Shown: positions 37,783 through 46,600, counted from the first letter of the stretch. The stretch is 64,000 nt of DNA from Blastomussa wellsi (GCA_947652115.1 OX393565.1:26034583-26098582); one strand, 5' to 3'. Translations and numbers: made by a program. The notes: a model not told the origin generated them from the letters alone.

Positions 37783-38880
37783 TGATGATGATGATTCTAA
37801 AAAGGAGCAAAGATGGGGAATGATTACAAAAGGCAAATTTTAGAATAGGCTGCGACTGCGACTGTAACCGTCTTTAAAAAATCTACTACCTGACTGGTTT
37901 AAATTAAAAGAAAAATTTCTGTTGACTAGTTATGATATTTATGAAATATTCAGACTGACAGTGTGTATTGGTCTTCGCCCACTGTTTTCCTTTTTTGAGT
38001 GTCCGATAGAAACAGATTCATTATTTCAAAGCTGTGAATTCTCTTGGCTTCAAAGATCAGCAAAAAAAACAATATACATTTTAAATTATTTCTGATAAGT
38101 AAAAACTTTTGACATTATTATTTTCTTGACCTTCAGCTCAAGATTCGTAAACGCACCCCTAAGTTGGAAATAGCCAACGAGGACCAAAGCGATAGACCAA
38201 CAAGTGTGACTTTTCGCCCAAAGAGGCAAAATCGGAAGTTAAGTTTGGTGGAGGAATTGGCGCAGAACTACGAGTTTGACAATAATCACGTGGACGGAGG
38301 GGACACGAGCGACGCGGAAGTCGACATGATGGTCATCCCGAAAACACGGACCAAAAGTGTGACTTCGAACACTGTGCGAGCCCGTCCCGACGTTCCAGAA
38401 TCGGGCACCGATGTGCTGTCGAGTTTGTCCGAAATGAAAGGCGAAGTGCGCCGGGAAATCGAAGTTATGAACATGAAAATGACGCAACTAGAAGAGCAAA
38501 TCTCAACAATATTGTCAATTTTGAAAAGCCAGGGACATTTGCATAGCCCGCACGGATACGGGTCTCCCAGGGATAGCCTCGACAAAGGGCGGATGTCTTC
38601 GACTTCATACCTCAATGATACATCTCCCCCCGAGGAGTCTCCCACCCGGGAGGAGAAAAATAAAGATGAGCCATTACCGGAATGGCTCGCACCGTCTGGG
38701 TCCCCCGTGGCCCGCACCAATAGCGTTCCAGAGTGGGACAACACTTCTACGCAGGCACAAGAAGACAACTCGGCCCAGGCTGCCAACTTATTAAACAACC
38801 AGGCGGGCCACAGTACCGCTGCTGATGCCGATCCCAGAATCCTTCAGACGCTCGGTCTATTCAAAATGGGGAAAAAATGA
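20434..38880 (+). CDS. KCNH1/KCNH5: EAG-subfamily voltage-gated potassium channel (complete, 11 exons)
   Basis: Pore-forming subunit of a tetrameric, depolarisation-opened plasma-membrane K+ channel of the ether-a-go-go family. Exons: 20434-20512, 26113-26343, 27097-27216, 28922-29040, 30183-30242 (uncertain), 33513-33902, 34078-34492, 34823-35022, 36324-36576, 37069-37265, 38137-38880. All junctions are GT-AG and every phase joins, giving 935 codons (915 without the uncertain exon); human EAG1 is about 990. Order: PAS cap 1-26; PAS to about 143; S1 236-256; S2 265-285; S3 308-328; S4 338-356 with K343, R346, R349, R352; S5 364-388; filter TIGFGN 447-452; S6 461-483; C-linker; CNB homology domain about 539-690 ending in YNL; coiled coil about 783-820. 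EAG rather than ERG or ELK is chosen from the CPKDLQADICVHLNR block, the TTWDW S1 and the C-terminal coiled coil. Orthology to KCNH1 versus KCNH5 cannot be split. Introns are rich in MITEs. Confidence 0.93.
22441..22650. mobile_element. SINE-like repeat, copy 1 (EAG intron 1)
   Basis: Shares the blocks CCTAGTGGCCCATCAGGCCGG, GTAGCATGAAGCGAC, GGGATGCTAGTCCATC, CCCAGCAGTAAA and GTGAGAGTAA with copies at 24310-24600 and 36576-36845. This copy lacks the GGTAGGTAAAGTCTGC head that the other two carry. Confidence 0.65.
24310..24600. mobile_element. SINE-like repeat, copy 2 (EAG intron 1)
   Basis: The longest copy. Head GGTAGGTAAAGTCTGC, middle GTAGCATGAAGCGAC and GGATGGGATGCCAGTCCATC, and a tail with AGGGCTCGAACCC, which resembles an RNA polymerase III B box. 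The order of blocks resembles animal SINEs with a conserved central domain, but I cannot assign a named family. Confidence 0.65.
24986..25144. mobile_element. Palindromic MITE, family C, copy 1
   Basis: Begins CAATAGGCCATTTCCGAG and ends in the inverse (GAAATGGCTTATT). In the middle, ATGGAAATGAGTTTTACTCG is answered by CAAACTCATTTCCATATG. Other copies are at 35127-35306 and 55194-55354. No coding capacity. Confidence 0.75.
25388..25410 (+). repeat. Poly-G tract
   Basis: A run of about 18 G with a GAGG edge. Low complexity. Confidence 0.85.
25734..25882. mobile_element. Palindromic MITE, family E (GGATAA type)
   Basis: Outer ends GGTTGTTCAATGGGTGGATA and TATCCACCCTTTGAACAATC are inverted repeats. 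The inside is built from CACTATCCACTGGATAAATC and its inverse, so the whole element is a nested palindrome of about 150 bp. No coding capacity. It lies 230 bp upstream of the PAS exon. Confidence 0.75.
25884..25982. mobile_element. Tigger-like terminal fragment
   Basis: Contains GCCGGACACCTCCCTAAGAC and an inverted-looking GGTGTCCGTCTAAGCGAG ending AATTGACTGTA. Related wording (CTCTATAAGACGGACGCC) is found at about 34535. This is probably a decayed piece of a Tc1/mariner-related element. Assignment is tentative. Confidence 0.35.
26113..26343 (+). CDS. KCNH1/KCNH5: EAG exon 2: PAS domain core
   Basis: The exon reads LFVLGNAQILENPIVYSSDG and then FCKFTGFTRADVM and CSFLFG, the EAG-type PAS fold (family: NFVLGNAQ...PIVYSNDGFCK). 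The acceptor is GGTTGCAG and the donor GTAAGT; phases are 1 in and 1 out. The PAS domain is cytoplasmic and binds the CNB homology domain of the neighbouring subunit. Confidence 0.95.
26473..26525. mobile_element. Fragment related to the Tigger-like element
   Basis: CCGTTAATACGGTC followed by GCCACATTCTGAAATCCCAA matches an internal block of 15061-15551. The fragment lies in EAG intron 2. Confidence 0.45.
27097..27216 (+). CDS. KCNH1/KCNH5: EAG exon 3: end of PAS domain
   Basis: Reads TPMWVLFHLGPIKNERGEVM and then LFLVTLKDITEYKDPI, the last PAS beta strands (family: VWFFVKIAPIRNE...LFLCTFSDITAFK). The acceptor is TTCGTTAAG, a weak polypyrimidine tract; the donor is GTAAAT. The frame joins a split glycine on the left and a split Asp on the right. 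Confidence 0.92.
27657..27903 (-). mobile_element. MITE family D, copy 1 (reverse orientation)
   Basis: Reverse-complementary to the copy at 27939-28207. It has AGAGCGG-type ends, a TTTTCCCGC core and ATTGG/CCAAT motifs. Together with copy 2, 35 bp away, it makes a large inverted repeat inside EAG intron 3. Confidence 0.75.
27939..28207 (+). mobile_element. MITE family D, copy 2
   Basis: Begins AGAGCGAGTTTCAATTGAGT and ends GAAAACCGCTCT, with AAAGCGCGGGAAAACATGCG in the middle and several CCAATCA boxes. About 270 bp with related terminal inverted repeats and no coding frame. Four more copies or fragments are present in this window. Confidence 0.8.
28922..29040 (+). CDS. KCNH1/KCNH5: EAG exon 4: PAS-to-S1 linker
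   Basis: Reads GPKGWARLNKTLTRHKSVLV, which aligns with the [20 protein letters not shown] linker of EAG1. Acceptor TTTTCAG, donor AGT|GTGAGT, ending in phase 0. The basic stretch is where the N-terminal calmodulin-binding site lies in vertebrate EAG; whether this protein binds calmodulin cannot be told from sequence. Confidence 0.9.
30183..30242 (+). CDS. KCNH1/KCNH5: EAG exon 5: possible 20-codon linker exon
   Basis: A frame ending AATGATCCGCGG|GTGAGT has a strong donor and phase 0, compatible with the exons on both sides. Going left, the in-phase acceptor AAACCTCAG gives 20 polar codons (KENATTSYSHRQKDENDPR). A second in-phase acceptor at TGTCACAG would start the exon at 30039 and make it 68 codons. 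Skipping it altogether also keeps the frame. I cannot match it to a conserved part of EAG, so it may be lineage-specific or alternatively spliced. Confidence 0.45.
31737..33022. mobile_element. Transposon with 454-bp inverted arms and TCAGG target duplication
   Basis: The left arm (31737-32190) and right arm (32569-33022) are each 454 bp and near-identical as reverse complements, differing at a few scattered positions towards the outer ends. Termini are CCACAGGCAGCCCAAGCTCA. TCAGG flanks the element on both sides (31732-31736, 33023-33027), and the related copy at about 41255 has a single TCAGG at the empty site. The centre is partly an N gap. Each arm carries an outward-facing ATG frame of about 20 Lys/Arg/Asn-rich codons (MAKNRQNKRSDKNKNTVK) that runs into a donor-like GTAAGG. 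The superfamily is not assigned. Confidence 0.75.
32191..32390. other. Assembly gap (200 N)
   Basis: Exactly 200 unknown bases, placed between the arms of the long inverted repeat. Such palindromes often break assemblies. The true length of the missing sequence is unknown and may include the element's coding part. Confidence 0.99.
33203..33465. mobile_element. Palindromic MITE, family A, copy 2
   Basis: Same block order as 9191-9478: AGAGACAGTGTTTCATCACA, CACCGAGAAG, the inverse GGTGTTTGGAAATGTGATGA, and the tail TTATTAATGAGTTTGAGAA. It ends 48 bp before EAG exon 6. Confidence 0.75.
33513..33902 (+). CDS. KCNH1/KCNH5: EAG exon 6: S1, S2 and S3
   Basis: Starts LMSLNDELLPDYKLDVPHTP, then PPRVILHYTTFKTTWDW opens S1 (family: KTPPHIILHY...FKTTWDW). 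S2 is LVDWLFLADIALNFHTTYVG and keeps the acidic residues that, in EAG, form the extracellular Mg2+ site. S3 is WFFLDLVSSLPYGVL. Acceptor GTTTTCAG, donor ACG|GTAAGG, phase 0 on both sides. A family A MITE ends 48 bp upstream. Confidence 0.95.
34078..34492 (+). CDS. KCNH1/KCNH5: EAG exon 7: S4, S5, pore and start of S6
   Basis: S4 reads FLKVFRLLRLGRVARK, matching SLKVVRLLRLGRVARK. S5 contains LVAHWMACIFYLI. The turret has an N-glycosylation sequon (NGT). The pore helix and filter read SALYYTLTSLTTIGFGN; GFGN is diagnostic for KCNH channels, but the preceding residues are Thr-Ile where vertebrate EAG has Ser-Val. The exon ends in phase 1 (donor GTTAGT) inside S6. Confidence 0.95.
34520..34780. 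repeat. Decayed transposon fragments with an internal duplication
   Basis: CTCTATAAGACGGACGCC recalls the fragment near 25900. A segment GGCGCTCAGGGACCGATACC ... AGTTGTCCGTCTT recurs as CAGCGCACAGGGACTAACAC ... AGTTGTACGTCTT about 85 bp later. This fills most of EAG intron 7. Confidence 0.45.
34823..35022 (+). CDS. KCNH1/KCNH5: EAG exon 8: S6 end and C-linker
   Basis: Reads AILFSLIFGQVSAILQQ, then YHSIIDNMKQFSKLYKLP, then STWAMNKGIDTDE. It aligns with the ATIFGNVTTIFQQ, YHEMLNSVRDFLKLYQVP and STWSMSRGIDTEK blocks of EAG1. Acceptor TTCCCTCAG, donor GTATGT, phase 1 in and 0 out. Confidence 0.95.
35127..35306. mobile_element. Palindromic MITE, family C, copy 2
   Basis: The best-preserved copy, 180 bp. 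Ends CAATAGGTCATTTCCGAG and CTCGGAAGTGGCCTATTG are inverted. Inside, CGAGTCTAAGTGCAAAG is answered by CTTTCGCACTTAGACTCG. It lies in EAG intron 8, 104 bp after exon 8. Confidence 0.85.
35414..35489 (+). repeat. Minisatellite, 4 x 19 bp
   Basis: Four diverged copies of a 19-bp unit of the form GCCTTGCAGGGAGCACAGG. A chance open frame crosses it. Confidence 0.8.
35646..35673 (+). repeat. AATC microsatellite
   Basis: Imperfect (AATC)n run in EAG intron 8. Confidence 0.8.
36128..36267 (+). mobile_element. MITE family D, copy 3 (partial)
   Basis: Contains AAGCGCGGGGAAACGTGCGC, a CTGATTGGTTAAAAAAGTGG segment and the end CTCAAGTGAAATCACTCT. Only the right half of the family consensus is present. 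It ends 56 bp before EAG exon 9. Confidence 0.65.
36324..36576 (+). CDS. KCNH1/KCNH5: EAG exon 9: C-linker and CNB homology domain
   Basis: Starts VLKYCPKDLQADICVHLNRI, near-identical to the EAG1 block, and ends in GSLEVKQGETVVGLLG. The acceptor is CCCTGCAG. The donor GTAGGT lies at the first bases of a SINE-like repeat that follows directly. The vertebrate GKGDVFGD is written GENDVFGD across this intron, so the usual lysine is a glutamate. Confidence 0.93.
36576..36845. mobile_element. SINE-like repeat, copy 3, abutting EAG exon 9
   Basis: Head GGTAGGTAAAGTCTGC, then CATCAGGCCGGAGCTTATCC, GTAGCATGAAGCGAC and the tail AGGGCTCGAAC. The first G of the shared head is the last base of exon 9, and the splice donor GTAGGT is the next six bases of the repeat. 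The same head is present in the copy at 24310, which is not beside an exon, so it belongs to the repeat. Confidence 0.7.
37069..37265 (+). CDS. KCNH1/KCNH5: EAG exon 10: CNB homology domain end with intrinsic ligand
   Basis: Reads ENDVFGDNICHEPTVGQSAV and then VFALTYCALHWIQRDALIEV and NLVLSYNLRDE. In this family the YNL tripeptide fills the would-be nucleotide pocket, so cAMP is not expected to gate the channel. Acceptor GTCGTCAG, donor GAG|GTAAAA. Confidence 0.95.
37711..37795 (+). repeat. GACGAT/GAT microsatellite
   Basis: A hexamer GATGAC run of about 11 units passes into GAT triplets. It lies in EAG intron 10 and is likely to vary in length. Confidence 0.95.
38137..38880 (+). CDS. KCNH1/KCNH5: EAG exon 11: C-terminal tail with tetramerisation coiled coil
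   Basis: 247 codons, then TGA. Acceptor CCTTCAG. The sequence LKIRKRTPKLEI is followed by a low-complexity, acidic/Ser-rich stretch, then a heptad-patterned segment, EVRREIEVMNMKMTQLEEQI (about residues 789-808). This mirrors [20 protein letters not shown] of EAG1, the tetramerising coiled coil. After it come Ser/Pro-rich segments and a conserved-looking end, LGLFKMGKK. The tail between the CNB homology domain and the coiled coil is shorter than in vertebrates. Confidence 0.93.
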   Translation, partial: LKIRKRTPKLEIANEDQSDRPTSVTFRPKRQNRKLSLVEELAQNYEFDNNHVDGGDTSDAEVDMMVIPKTRTKSVTSNTVRARPDVPESGTDVLSSLSEMKGEVRREIEVMNMKMTQLEEQISTILSILKSQGHLHSPHGYGSPRDSLDKGRMSSTSYLNDTSPPEESPTREEKNKDEPLPEWLAPSGSPVARTNSVPEWDNTSTQAQEDNSAQAANLLNNQAGHSTAADADPRILQTLGLFKMGKK

Positions 38881-39502
38881 AAGCCGCTATTTTTCTCGGT
38901 CACACGCCCACAGCAAGTGCATATAAGGAATAGAAATACCAGTAGCAGAGATCAGTACAGCTCTTCCGAGGGATGAAGAGCTTCAACTGCGTAGCTTGAA
39001 GATAACTGAAGTATTTTCGAAGTTAGTGAACTACTTGTACGAAGATGAAAAACTCATCAATTCAGAGATGTGACGTATTTAGAGAGGAATGGGGATATAG
39101 GAAATTCGTGAATAGACTATAGCCTAAAGGACAGCGAAACAAAACATACAAAAATACAAAAACAGACAATTTACAATATAATCGTCAAATCAAATTCCAC
39201 AAATATCCCACACATATTCCATATTCCACAAGTATCCCACAGATCACAGATAATTAGCCTGCTGTTCGGCTTTATTCATAGTATCAACATTCGAATTTTC
39301 CATGAACTTTTTCCACGCAGCAATGCAAGCAGTGATTGTCAGAAGCGCTTCTGTTACAGAACATAGAGTCAAACAATGCCTGATCTTTTACGATCAAAGG
39401 TGGCAAAGGCCATCTTTGACTTAATTCAAAGATAGCGCGCCTTTGACCTTTATCAACGTTAAGTCAAAACGATAGTGAAATATGTCTGACTTTTGAAAAG
39501 GT

Positions 39503-39556
39503 GACTTTGACACGTGTCAAATCTGTTATAACTTTGACGCGTGTCAAATCTCTGGC
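39503..39556 (+). repeat. Tandem pair of CACGTG-type palindromes
   Basis: ACTTTGACACGTGTCAAATC and ACTTTGACGCGTGTCAAATC occur 27 bp apart as a direct tandem pair, each a self-complementary GACRCGTGTC core. More CTTTGAC words lie to the left (about 39400-39500). It may be a decayed transposon end. Confidence 0.6.
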
Positions 39557-40837
39557 ATGCAGAGGAAAGAATTTTTTTTACCTTTGGCATCTGTTTCAAA
39601 GATAGCCTAGTCATCCATATTTGTCCCACTTTTGACTCAGATCAAAAGCTGGACAAAGCCAATTTTTCGTGCCGTGGGAGATCAATTTTCCGCGGACAAG
39701 GCCAAGGCACACGACTTGGTCACGTGACAGCTCAAACTTCACTCACGCGTTGTAGGTAGTAGCAATGGGTTACAACAATATAACATAGACGTACCGGAAG
39801 TGGACACCTGGTGATGAATTATATCACATAGTATAACGATAATTATTAGCGCTTGGTTAGTCTGGGTCAGGGGTCTGAGTAGCACTCCGGTTAGCCCACT
39901 AAGCACTCTGGTTAGCCTAATAAGCACTTAGCACTTCGGTTAGCCTAAATTAGCTTTACCGTTAGGGATTTCTAGCAAAAAAATGGAATTTTGGCGGCTG
40001 ATCTCAGTGGTGTAGTGGGGATGATTCCCGCTTGGTATTCCATTGTCCCGGGATCGATACTTCTTGGGGTTATATTTTTACCTTAAAAATAGAAGGTAAG
40101 TGTGATTCATACCTCATGTATGAAACTTTAAAAAGTCTCGCGCAAGAAAACCTCCGGTAAGTCGATGTTATAAAGTGCCAACCGTTGCAGTGTTGTGCCG
40201 CTAGCCAGTACCTCTCTGGAACCTCTATTGTTATTGGTCTGCTGTAAGCAATACCTCTTATGTTTTATTAGGGCTAGATGCATTGTTGTGACGCGTGTTC
40301 TATTGTTTCATGACATGTCTCGTTCCGAACGGTAAGGACGCTCGTGTTATGAATGAGACGTGTTCTACGCCGTGATACATTTTCTTACAATGGAAAAACG
40401 TTTTCAATTTCAAGTCAGTTTTCCTTTCTCACCCGCTCTTACTCTTAATTAATTAATTAAAGTGTGACTGTCAAACAGCATTCTGTATTTATAAAATTTA
40501 TTTAACACGATTCGGCAAAAATGATTATTTATTGCTGATGTCAACTGGATGATGATATGACAATGGTGGCGATGAGTAAATCTACATGATGTGGCTTTCA
40601 GGAATGACCAAACTTGAAACACGCCACATGCGCATGTTTTCAGTAGATACACGAGAATTTTCAGGCAATTATTTTTTGCATTGGAAATATCAAGTCACAT
40701 GTGAGTGGGATGTCCCGGGTACACAACAAGAAAAACAACAACAAAACTCAAAGCATCGTAATTGCTTTCGATTCAGCTGTAAATTAAAAGCGTTGGAACC
40801 GCTCTAACATGTATAAATTCTCAGTTCGTTTGCATTA

Positions 40838-41480
40838 AAGGGTCACTGTCTCGAGTATAACCTCAAGAATCCAACAGCCCAATAACGTGTTTACACCAAT
40901 GCAAACCTTCAAACAGTGGTCAAGGTTTGTTAAAACTACTGTACCAGTGTACTGAAGCTGAATATAGACAATATAGAGTGATATCATTTTTTGATTTATT
41001 TTTCGTTGTTTTCCTTATTACTTTTTCTTGTCAGTAACTGTGCTCACATCGTGGGTGGCTCCACCTGAAATGTTCTGCAATTGGCAAAGGATTTAATGGA
41101 GCCGAAACCAATTGTGGAATTACAAGCATTTTAGGCATCCTGCTGATGAACGGTTATGGCAATTAGATATTTTTTACAGGAGCCAACATTGAGATTGTGG
41201 TCTGTCGCCTTTGAATTATGATACCATCAGGAACTTAAAATCTCAACTTGAAAAAGTCAGGCTTACTTTTTCAAATTCTGCCCTTGTTATTTGCAAAAAT
41301 CGATGAAAACTATTCACTTTCAACCTTTTCCCAAAACAGTGATATCCATCTCTTTATGTTCTAGGAGCATTTCGTGTATGGGTGAAAGGACTTAATCACA
41401 ATATTTTGTCCATTTTACTAAAAAAGGCAGAAAAATGTCCGTGGCAGCGTCCCTCCAAGATGATAAGCAGTTTTTATATC
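40838..41480 (+). mobile_element. Repeat family F, copy 2 (uninterrupted)
   Basis: Starts TTAAAGGGTCACTGTCTCGA and runs through GAAAAAGTCAGGCTTACTTT to TTACTAAAAAAGGCAGAAAA. It is colinear with 31535-33185 once the 1.29-kb insertion there is removed, and so gives the empty site. A short internal block (CAACATTGAGATTGTGGTCT) also occurs at about 15335. Confidence 0.6.
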
Positions 41481-41654
41481 AAAATCATTTTTAATAATGT
41501 CTTATTCCTTTTTGTCCATGTTACCATAACAACGCCTTGTCACAGTGATAGACTACGTTTATTTGTAGAAAAGAAAAAGAAGGAATAAAAACATCATTTT
41601 TGGATTTGTAAAACTTTAGAATGGTGTGATTTATTATGGAGTTACATGAATCTC

Positions 41655-41969
41655 AATTAGCCATTTTCTAAACGAGCAGGACACTGGGTACAAATATTTA
41701 AAATCGATTGAAATGAAAAATTGAACCTAGCACGCAAAAAGATCATCCAAAATAATGTAAAAATATCAAATTTCAGCTTTGTATGGTTGCGTCCCTCCAA
41801 ACCATACAAAGCGCTCTTAAATTTCAACTTTTCAAACTTATACTGCATGTGTGCGTTTTAGCCAATAACTCTGAAATCTAGTAAACTTACATATTTTGGA
41901 TGACCTTTCATGTGCTAGACTTTTAAGTATTTGTACCCAGTCCCCTGCTCGTTTAGAAAATGGCTAATT
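41655..41969. mobile_element. MITE family G, 315 bp with long terminal inverted repeats
   Basis: The left end AATTAGCCATTTTCTAAACG and the reverse complement of the right end are the same over about 45 bp (apart from a small difference near GGGTAC/GTACCC). The centre also folds back around GTATGGTTGCGTCCCTCC and AACCATACAAAGC. No coding frame. Confidence 0.75.
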
Positions 41970-42299
41970 ATAAGTTGAATTTTCGGCGTTGTTGTTTCGC
42001 AACTAACAGTTGAAAAATTGATCACATTTCCCAGCAATCAGCAAATTTTACAGATCTTAGCTAACTTTAAAAAATCGCGTCCAGAATAACATTTCCACTT
42101 TGCTCTATCTGTCTCCGTGCTTGGATCTACTCATGAAAAGCAGTCCAAGCACGGGTAAAATTGATACGCGTTCCTGAAAACCTACCACTCGGGGTGGTGG
42201 ACGGTAAAACATGTACGTTAAGACAAAAGTCGCCCAAAATTCTTGTAGAAATATTCGTTTGAAATCACCCAGACGACTCACTATCGTAAGCACTGCAAG

Positions 42300-42770
42300 G
42301 AAGCCTTCATGATCATGGGGGGAGTGCGGAGGATTTTTGTCGCCACAAGGGAGCCCTTATGTGATCCCCCCCTTAAAGTATATAGCGTTTTTTTGATCCC
42401 CCATATTGGATGAAAGATTTCATGATCCCCCCCCCCCATTCTCTCCCAGCCTCCACAAAAAACCAGTGTATATGTGAGTGATATCTATAATGAAATTTAC
42501 ATCTCATGGCCCTTGAGCAACAACATTTCAGTTGAATTAGATCGTGCCTTAATAGGAAAGGAAGCTAAAAACTACAAGAGCATAAAGGAAGCAATAAATT
42601 GGCACGGTTTAGGTTATATTTATTTGTGGCGATCTCAACGCTACTAGAAAAAACTATTTTTTCTTCTGGTCCCCCTTAATGCTTGTCAATTATGGCTGAT
42701 CCCCCCTCTATTTACTTGAAAACTATGTGGTTCCCCCAAAATCCTCAGCCGCCCCCATAACTAGAAGCCC
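42300..42770. repeat. GATCCCCCC-rich dispersed repeat
   Basis: Repeated TGATCCCCCC and CCCCAAAATCCTC words, starting with an inverted GGGGGGAGTGCGGAGGATTT and ending with CAAAATCCTCAGCCGCCCCC. The inverted edges suggest a decayed transposon. Poly-C runs are included. Confidence 0.5.
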
Positions 42771-43665
42771 CTAGAGCTTAAAGCTGCGCGATTTAAGTGC
42801 TTGGTTAAACTGTATTTTTGCGCATAAAAATGGATATTCAGCCTCTTTTCTGTCTCAAGAATGTTACCTGATTTCCCAGAAGAACAATCACAGGGCGACG
42901 CGCAATCCAGACCCTGGATCTACTCCTGGTCAGTGGTTTTTCTTTGCCTGCCTGTCATATTTTTACAGATTGTATGGATAGTGAGGAATTGTTAAAGAAA
43001 TTTTTTGTCTTCCAAACCAAAATATGGGGTAAGTATATTTTACAGCTCACTTTTGTAGTTGATTTCTGTTTTCATTCTCTCTTCCTTCCTTATTAGATAG
43101 TATTAAATTAGGATATACAATCAGCTTCTCGATTTTATTTATTAAGCGAAAAATAAACGCTTTTAAAATTTTCGTTTCCCGATTTGCATTCAGTCCCGCT
43201 AAACCACCCGTTCTGCAGGCCATTTATGGCTGCCAATAATCTCCATAGTGACAAATAATTGGTATATATGAGTGACCTACTCGTTCGACAAAAATCACAC
43301 TTTCTTGTTACATGTACCCATTGCGGATCTAGTTTAATACAGCACTCAGGGAGAAGCTGGGTGCGAAGTGGCTCTTGGGCATTTTGCGGTGGCGGGCTCA
43401 AGAAAATTTTGAATCGTCTGATCATTCGGACGCTGATCGGAAGTACGTAACGTGTTGTTTTAAAGCGAGAGAAAAAGGCCATTGATAGGATTATCCGAAA
43501 GTTATGGAACGTCACCAAGTTACTGGATATTTACTCGTGCCATCAAGTTAGTTTGTTGATGATAAGTCAGCCGGACATGACCGGAAAATTGGTTGCGATT
43601 GCAATACACTTTTCGGCCGTGAAGTTCGTCGAATGTACACAGTTGCCTTTTCACGATAAGTGGAC

Positions 43666-46600
43666 ATGAATCCAGACAGAGTTGGACGAATTCCGCCTCC
43701 CACAAGAAGGCTTGTAGTACGTAAAGCGAACAGTCATCGAGATTTACGTCCTCTTACTGAACGGGTATGTCTGCAAGTTGTATTTATCCTGTTTACTCAA
43801 ATGAAAACAGTGAAAAGCTCGCTCTATACCATGGCGTTGTTTACTCCTTGTTCGCGGATTAATTAAAACATGGCTTCTGTTGGATTATCCTAAGTCCGTT
43901 TTATTTGGCTTATTATTTCTTAGGCAACTCTTGAGAAAGTTTTGGGACTGACGGTATCCAGAAATGCTTCGCTTGCTTGCGATCCGGTGTCCGGAGTCGT
44001 CGCTTATCCGGCAGGGTGAGTCAGTGCATGAGCTTGGAAGTCCATTCGACATTTTTGTCTTGTATTAATGCTGGCATAGAATTCTGTTTGGTCTCCAGGA
44101 ATGACGTGGGTTTTAAACAATGCAATTAAGGTGATTTGAAGGACGATTTTGTATTCCTGTAGATACATCAAACGCGGAAATATTTTCAAAATAAAGCGTA
44201 TAAGGTCACAGTATTAAAACGCTAGTACGTATTGCGTACTCGAAATCATAAGCTCAAACTTTCCAGTGAATCTATTTCTGGTACAGAACGACTTTTAAAA
44301 TGGGTGCACCTTTTGTCTAACATGAGTGGACAATACTTTCTAAAATATTAAAAGTAATTGTAATAATAAGGTTTCCACAAGGCATATATCCTTGTGAAGT
44401 TCAATAGTTAAATTTTAATCGCGACATCGCTTTTGCTGAGCGCAATTTCGTACACATGAACGTGTTCTGGACCACTGCCTGCAAATCGCACGGTGGATAA
44501 TTTCCGTGATATAAATATCAGAGCTCGTTTAAGCGACCCCAGGAAAAGTTATCATTTTGCGTTGATTCGATTGTTTTTGCAAGTAATGAAATGCTGAATT
44601 TAGTTTCCAGCTTTGGGAGGCATTTATAATTCATGTAGCTAACTCTGTTCTCACGTCTTTTTGAGAAAACCGGCTTCGATGCTGAAGTTAATGAGAGCAT
44701 TTAGAATGAAATATTCACTGCTAATATTGGCCCAAATTGCTATGTGTTGATTGAAATCGACCGGACATTTGTTGATATACATTATTTTATAGTATTTTAC
44801 GGAGGACGAATTGGCACGTATGTTATAAATACCATTCGAACTCGTTCGAAAACGTGGTCCTTGCAATTTTTTGGCCTTGTTTATTGCGAGGCCGATCACC
44901 TCGGGAAACGGCGACGAAAACAGCGACGGGAATTTTAAACAGTCATTTAGACGTTGTTATGAAATTGAATCAATTGTAATGGTCTCTGCGAGGGTCATGT
45001 GGAGGGGTTATGGTTTCCGAGCTATTCGGTCTTTGTGTTGAATTCATTTGTTCTTTTTTATTGTATTTACTCGTTCTTGTGAGTGGTTTGTAATTTAGAA
45101 CGGTCATCCATGCAGCGTAGTTTCGCCAAACTCGCTCCACCCCTGCATTGCATGTTTTGAAGTGTAATCTTTTCGATCTTTGAGTCTAGTGGGACAGTTG
45201 CTTTTACCATTTCACAGCTGTTTTAAACAACATCGATATAGATAGCCTGATCATTGTCAAATTGCGTAAGGGTAATTAGTAAGCTTAAAATCACTCACAT
45301 GCGAAGAATCTAGGAATATATTATCCTTGAACAAAATCAAATGAACTTAATCAAACAATAAAAGGTCTTTTTACATTAACGTATATACAGGGAAGGATTA
45401 TTCATCAAAGTGAGATTCTTTTACGGTCTTGCTCTAAAATTACCTGCAAAATTGACATTTTTCTTTGTTCACATTTCCCTTGTTAGTCAACAATGTTCCT
45501 GTAGTGGCTATCAACATATCAGGTTCACCAAGTCAAAATAAAAATTATTTTGACTGGTGAAAAAGTTATTTTTCACTTGTCAGGTGCTTTCACAGTTGGT
45601 GGTAGGGGTCTTGTCTAGCAGAAAATAACAATTTTACACTAACATCCAGGGTTATCTTTGGTTAAAATGTCAGTGTCAGGCTGAATGGCCAATACTGTCA
45701 TTGTAATACTGTCATCACAATTTCTGACCTCCTTCCAGTTAGGGTGCTAGTCTTATATGTATGGTTACCCCCCCCCCCCCCCCATCATTAAATTCAGCAA
45801 CTGCACCTCTCATATCCATTCATGCCAACTCTCCCAGATTATCAGTTATGTACGTATAAAAAATAAATTTATGGTACCATGTAAAGGTTTCCTGAGTGTA
45901 TAAAATGGATATTACCGGTATATGAAATCGGTGTCCAGTGTACACTTAACTTGTATCAGTACTGGTTTCTGTACTTTCAAATGCACTGGCATTTATACAG
46001 TAAACATATTAGGTTGTTTACTCCATGATTGAGTTTAGAAAAACTTTCAAAAATGGACTTGACTGAATATTACATGTAAGTGATTGATTTTGCACTGCTC
46101 TTTCCCTTGTTGACCCTCGTGTTCAGGTTTTTTTCTTTTGCAGTTATAAATGAATTCATTTTAATGCAGTGTGTTATAACCTACTAAAATAATACATGTA
46201 ATCTTGTAACTTATTATTGACAGATGTGTTGTAGTCTTGTTCAACCCCAGGAAAAACAAGCAGAGTTTTGTTCTCAATACATCCAAGTAAGGAATCTAAC
46301 ATAGCATCCTTAAGTGACTGATCTTTGAGTAACATGTATATGACATATTCTATCCACTTAATAATTTTTTCCCACACTCATTGGACAATATATATATATA
46401 TATCATGTGGTACAATATCAGATCAAAGTTCTTATATTTAGGTGGTTGTGAAATTGAAAATATGTTTTACAAACTAATAAACTTGGATTTTTTCTCCTGC
46501 TATTATGCTCTGATTATCACCATACATTTTTTTCTTTTTCCCACAATAAGAAGCATTACAGGTCTAAATTAAAAAGAGGGTAATGAAATAAATAAGCCAC

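Larger units (their letters stand above)
38881..43665. other. Intergenic spacer between the channel and the WD40 gene
   Basis: No conserved coding exon. It should contain the 3' untranslated region of the channel on the left and the promoter of the WD40 gene on the right, but I see no decisive poly(A) signal or core promoter. Repeats inside are listed separately. Confidence 0.5.

Noticed and set aside
38239..38798. Two minus-strand frames (82 and 170 codons) over the last EAG exon
   Set aside because: They are mirror frames of a real, conserved coding exon, and their composition is explained by its codon pattern.
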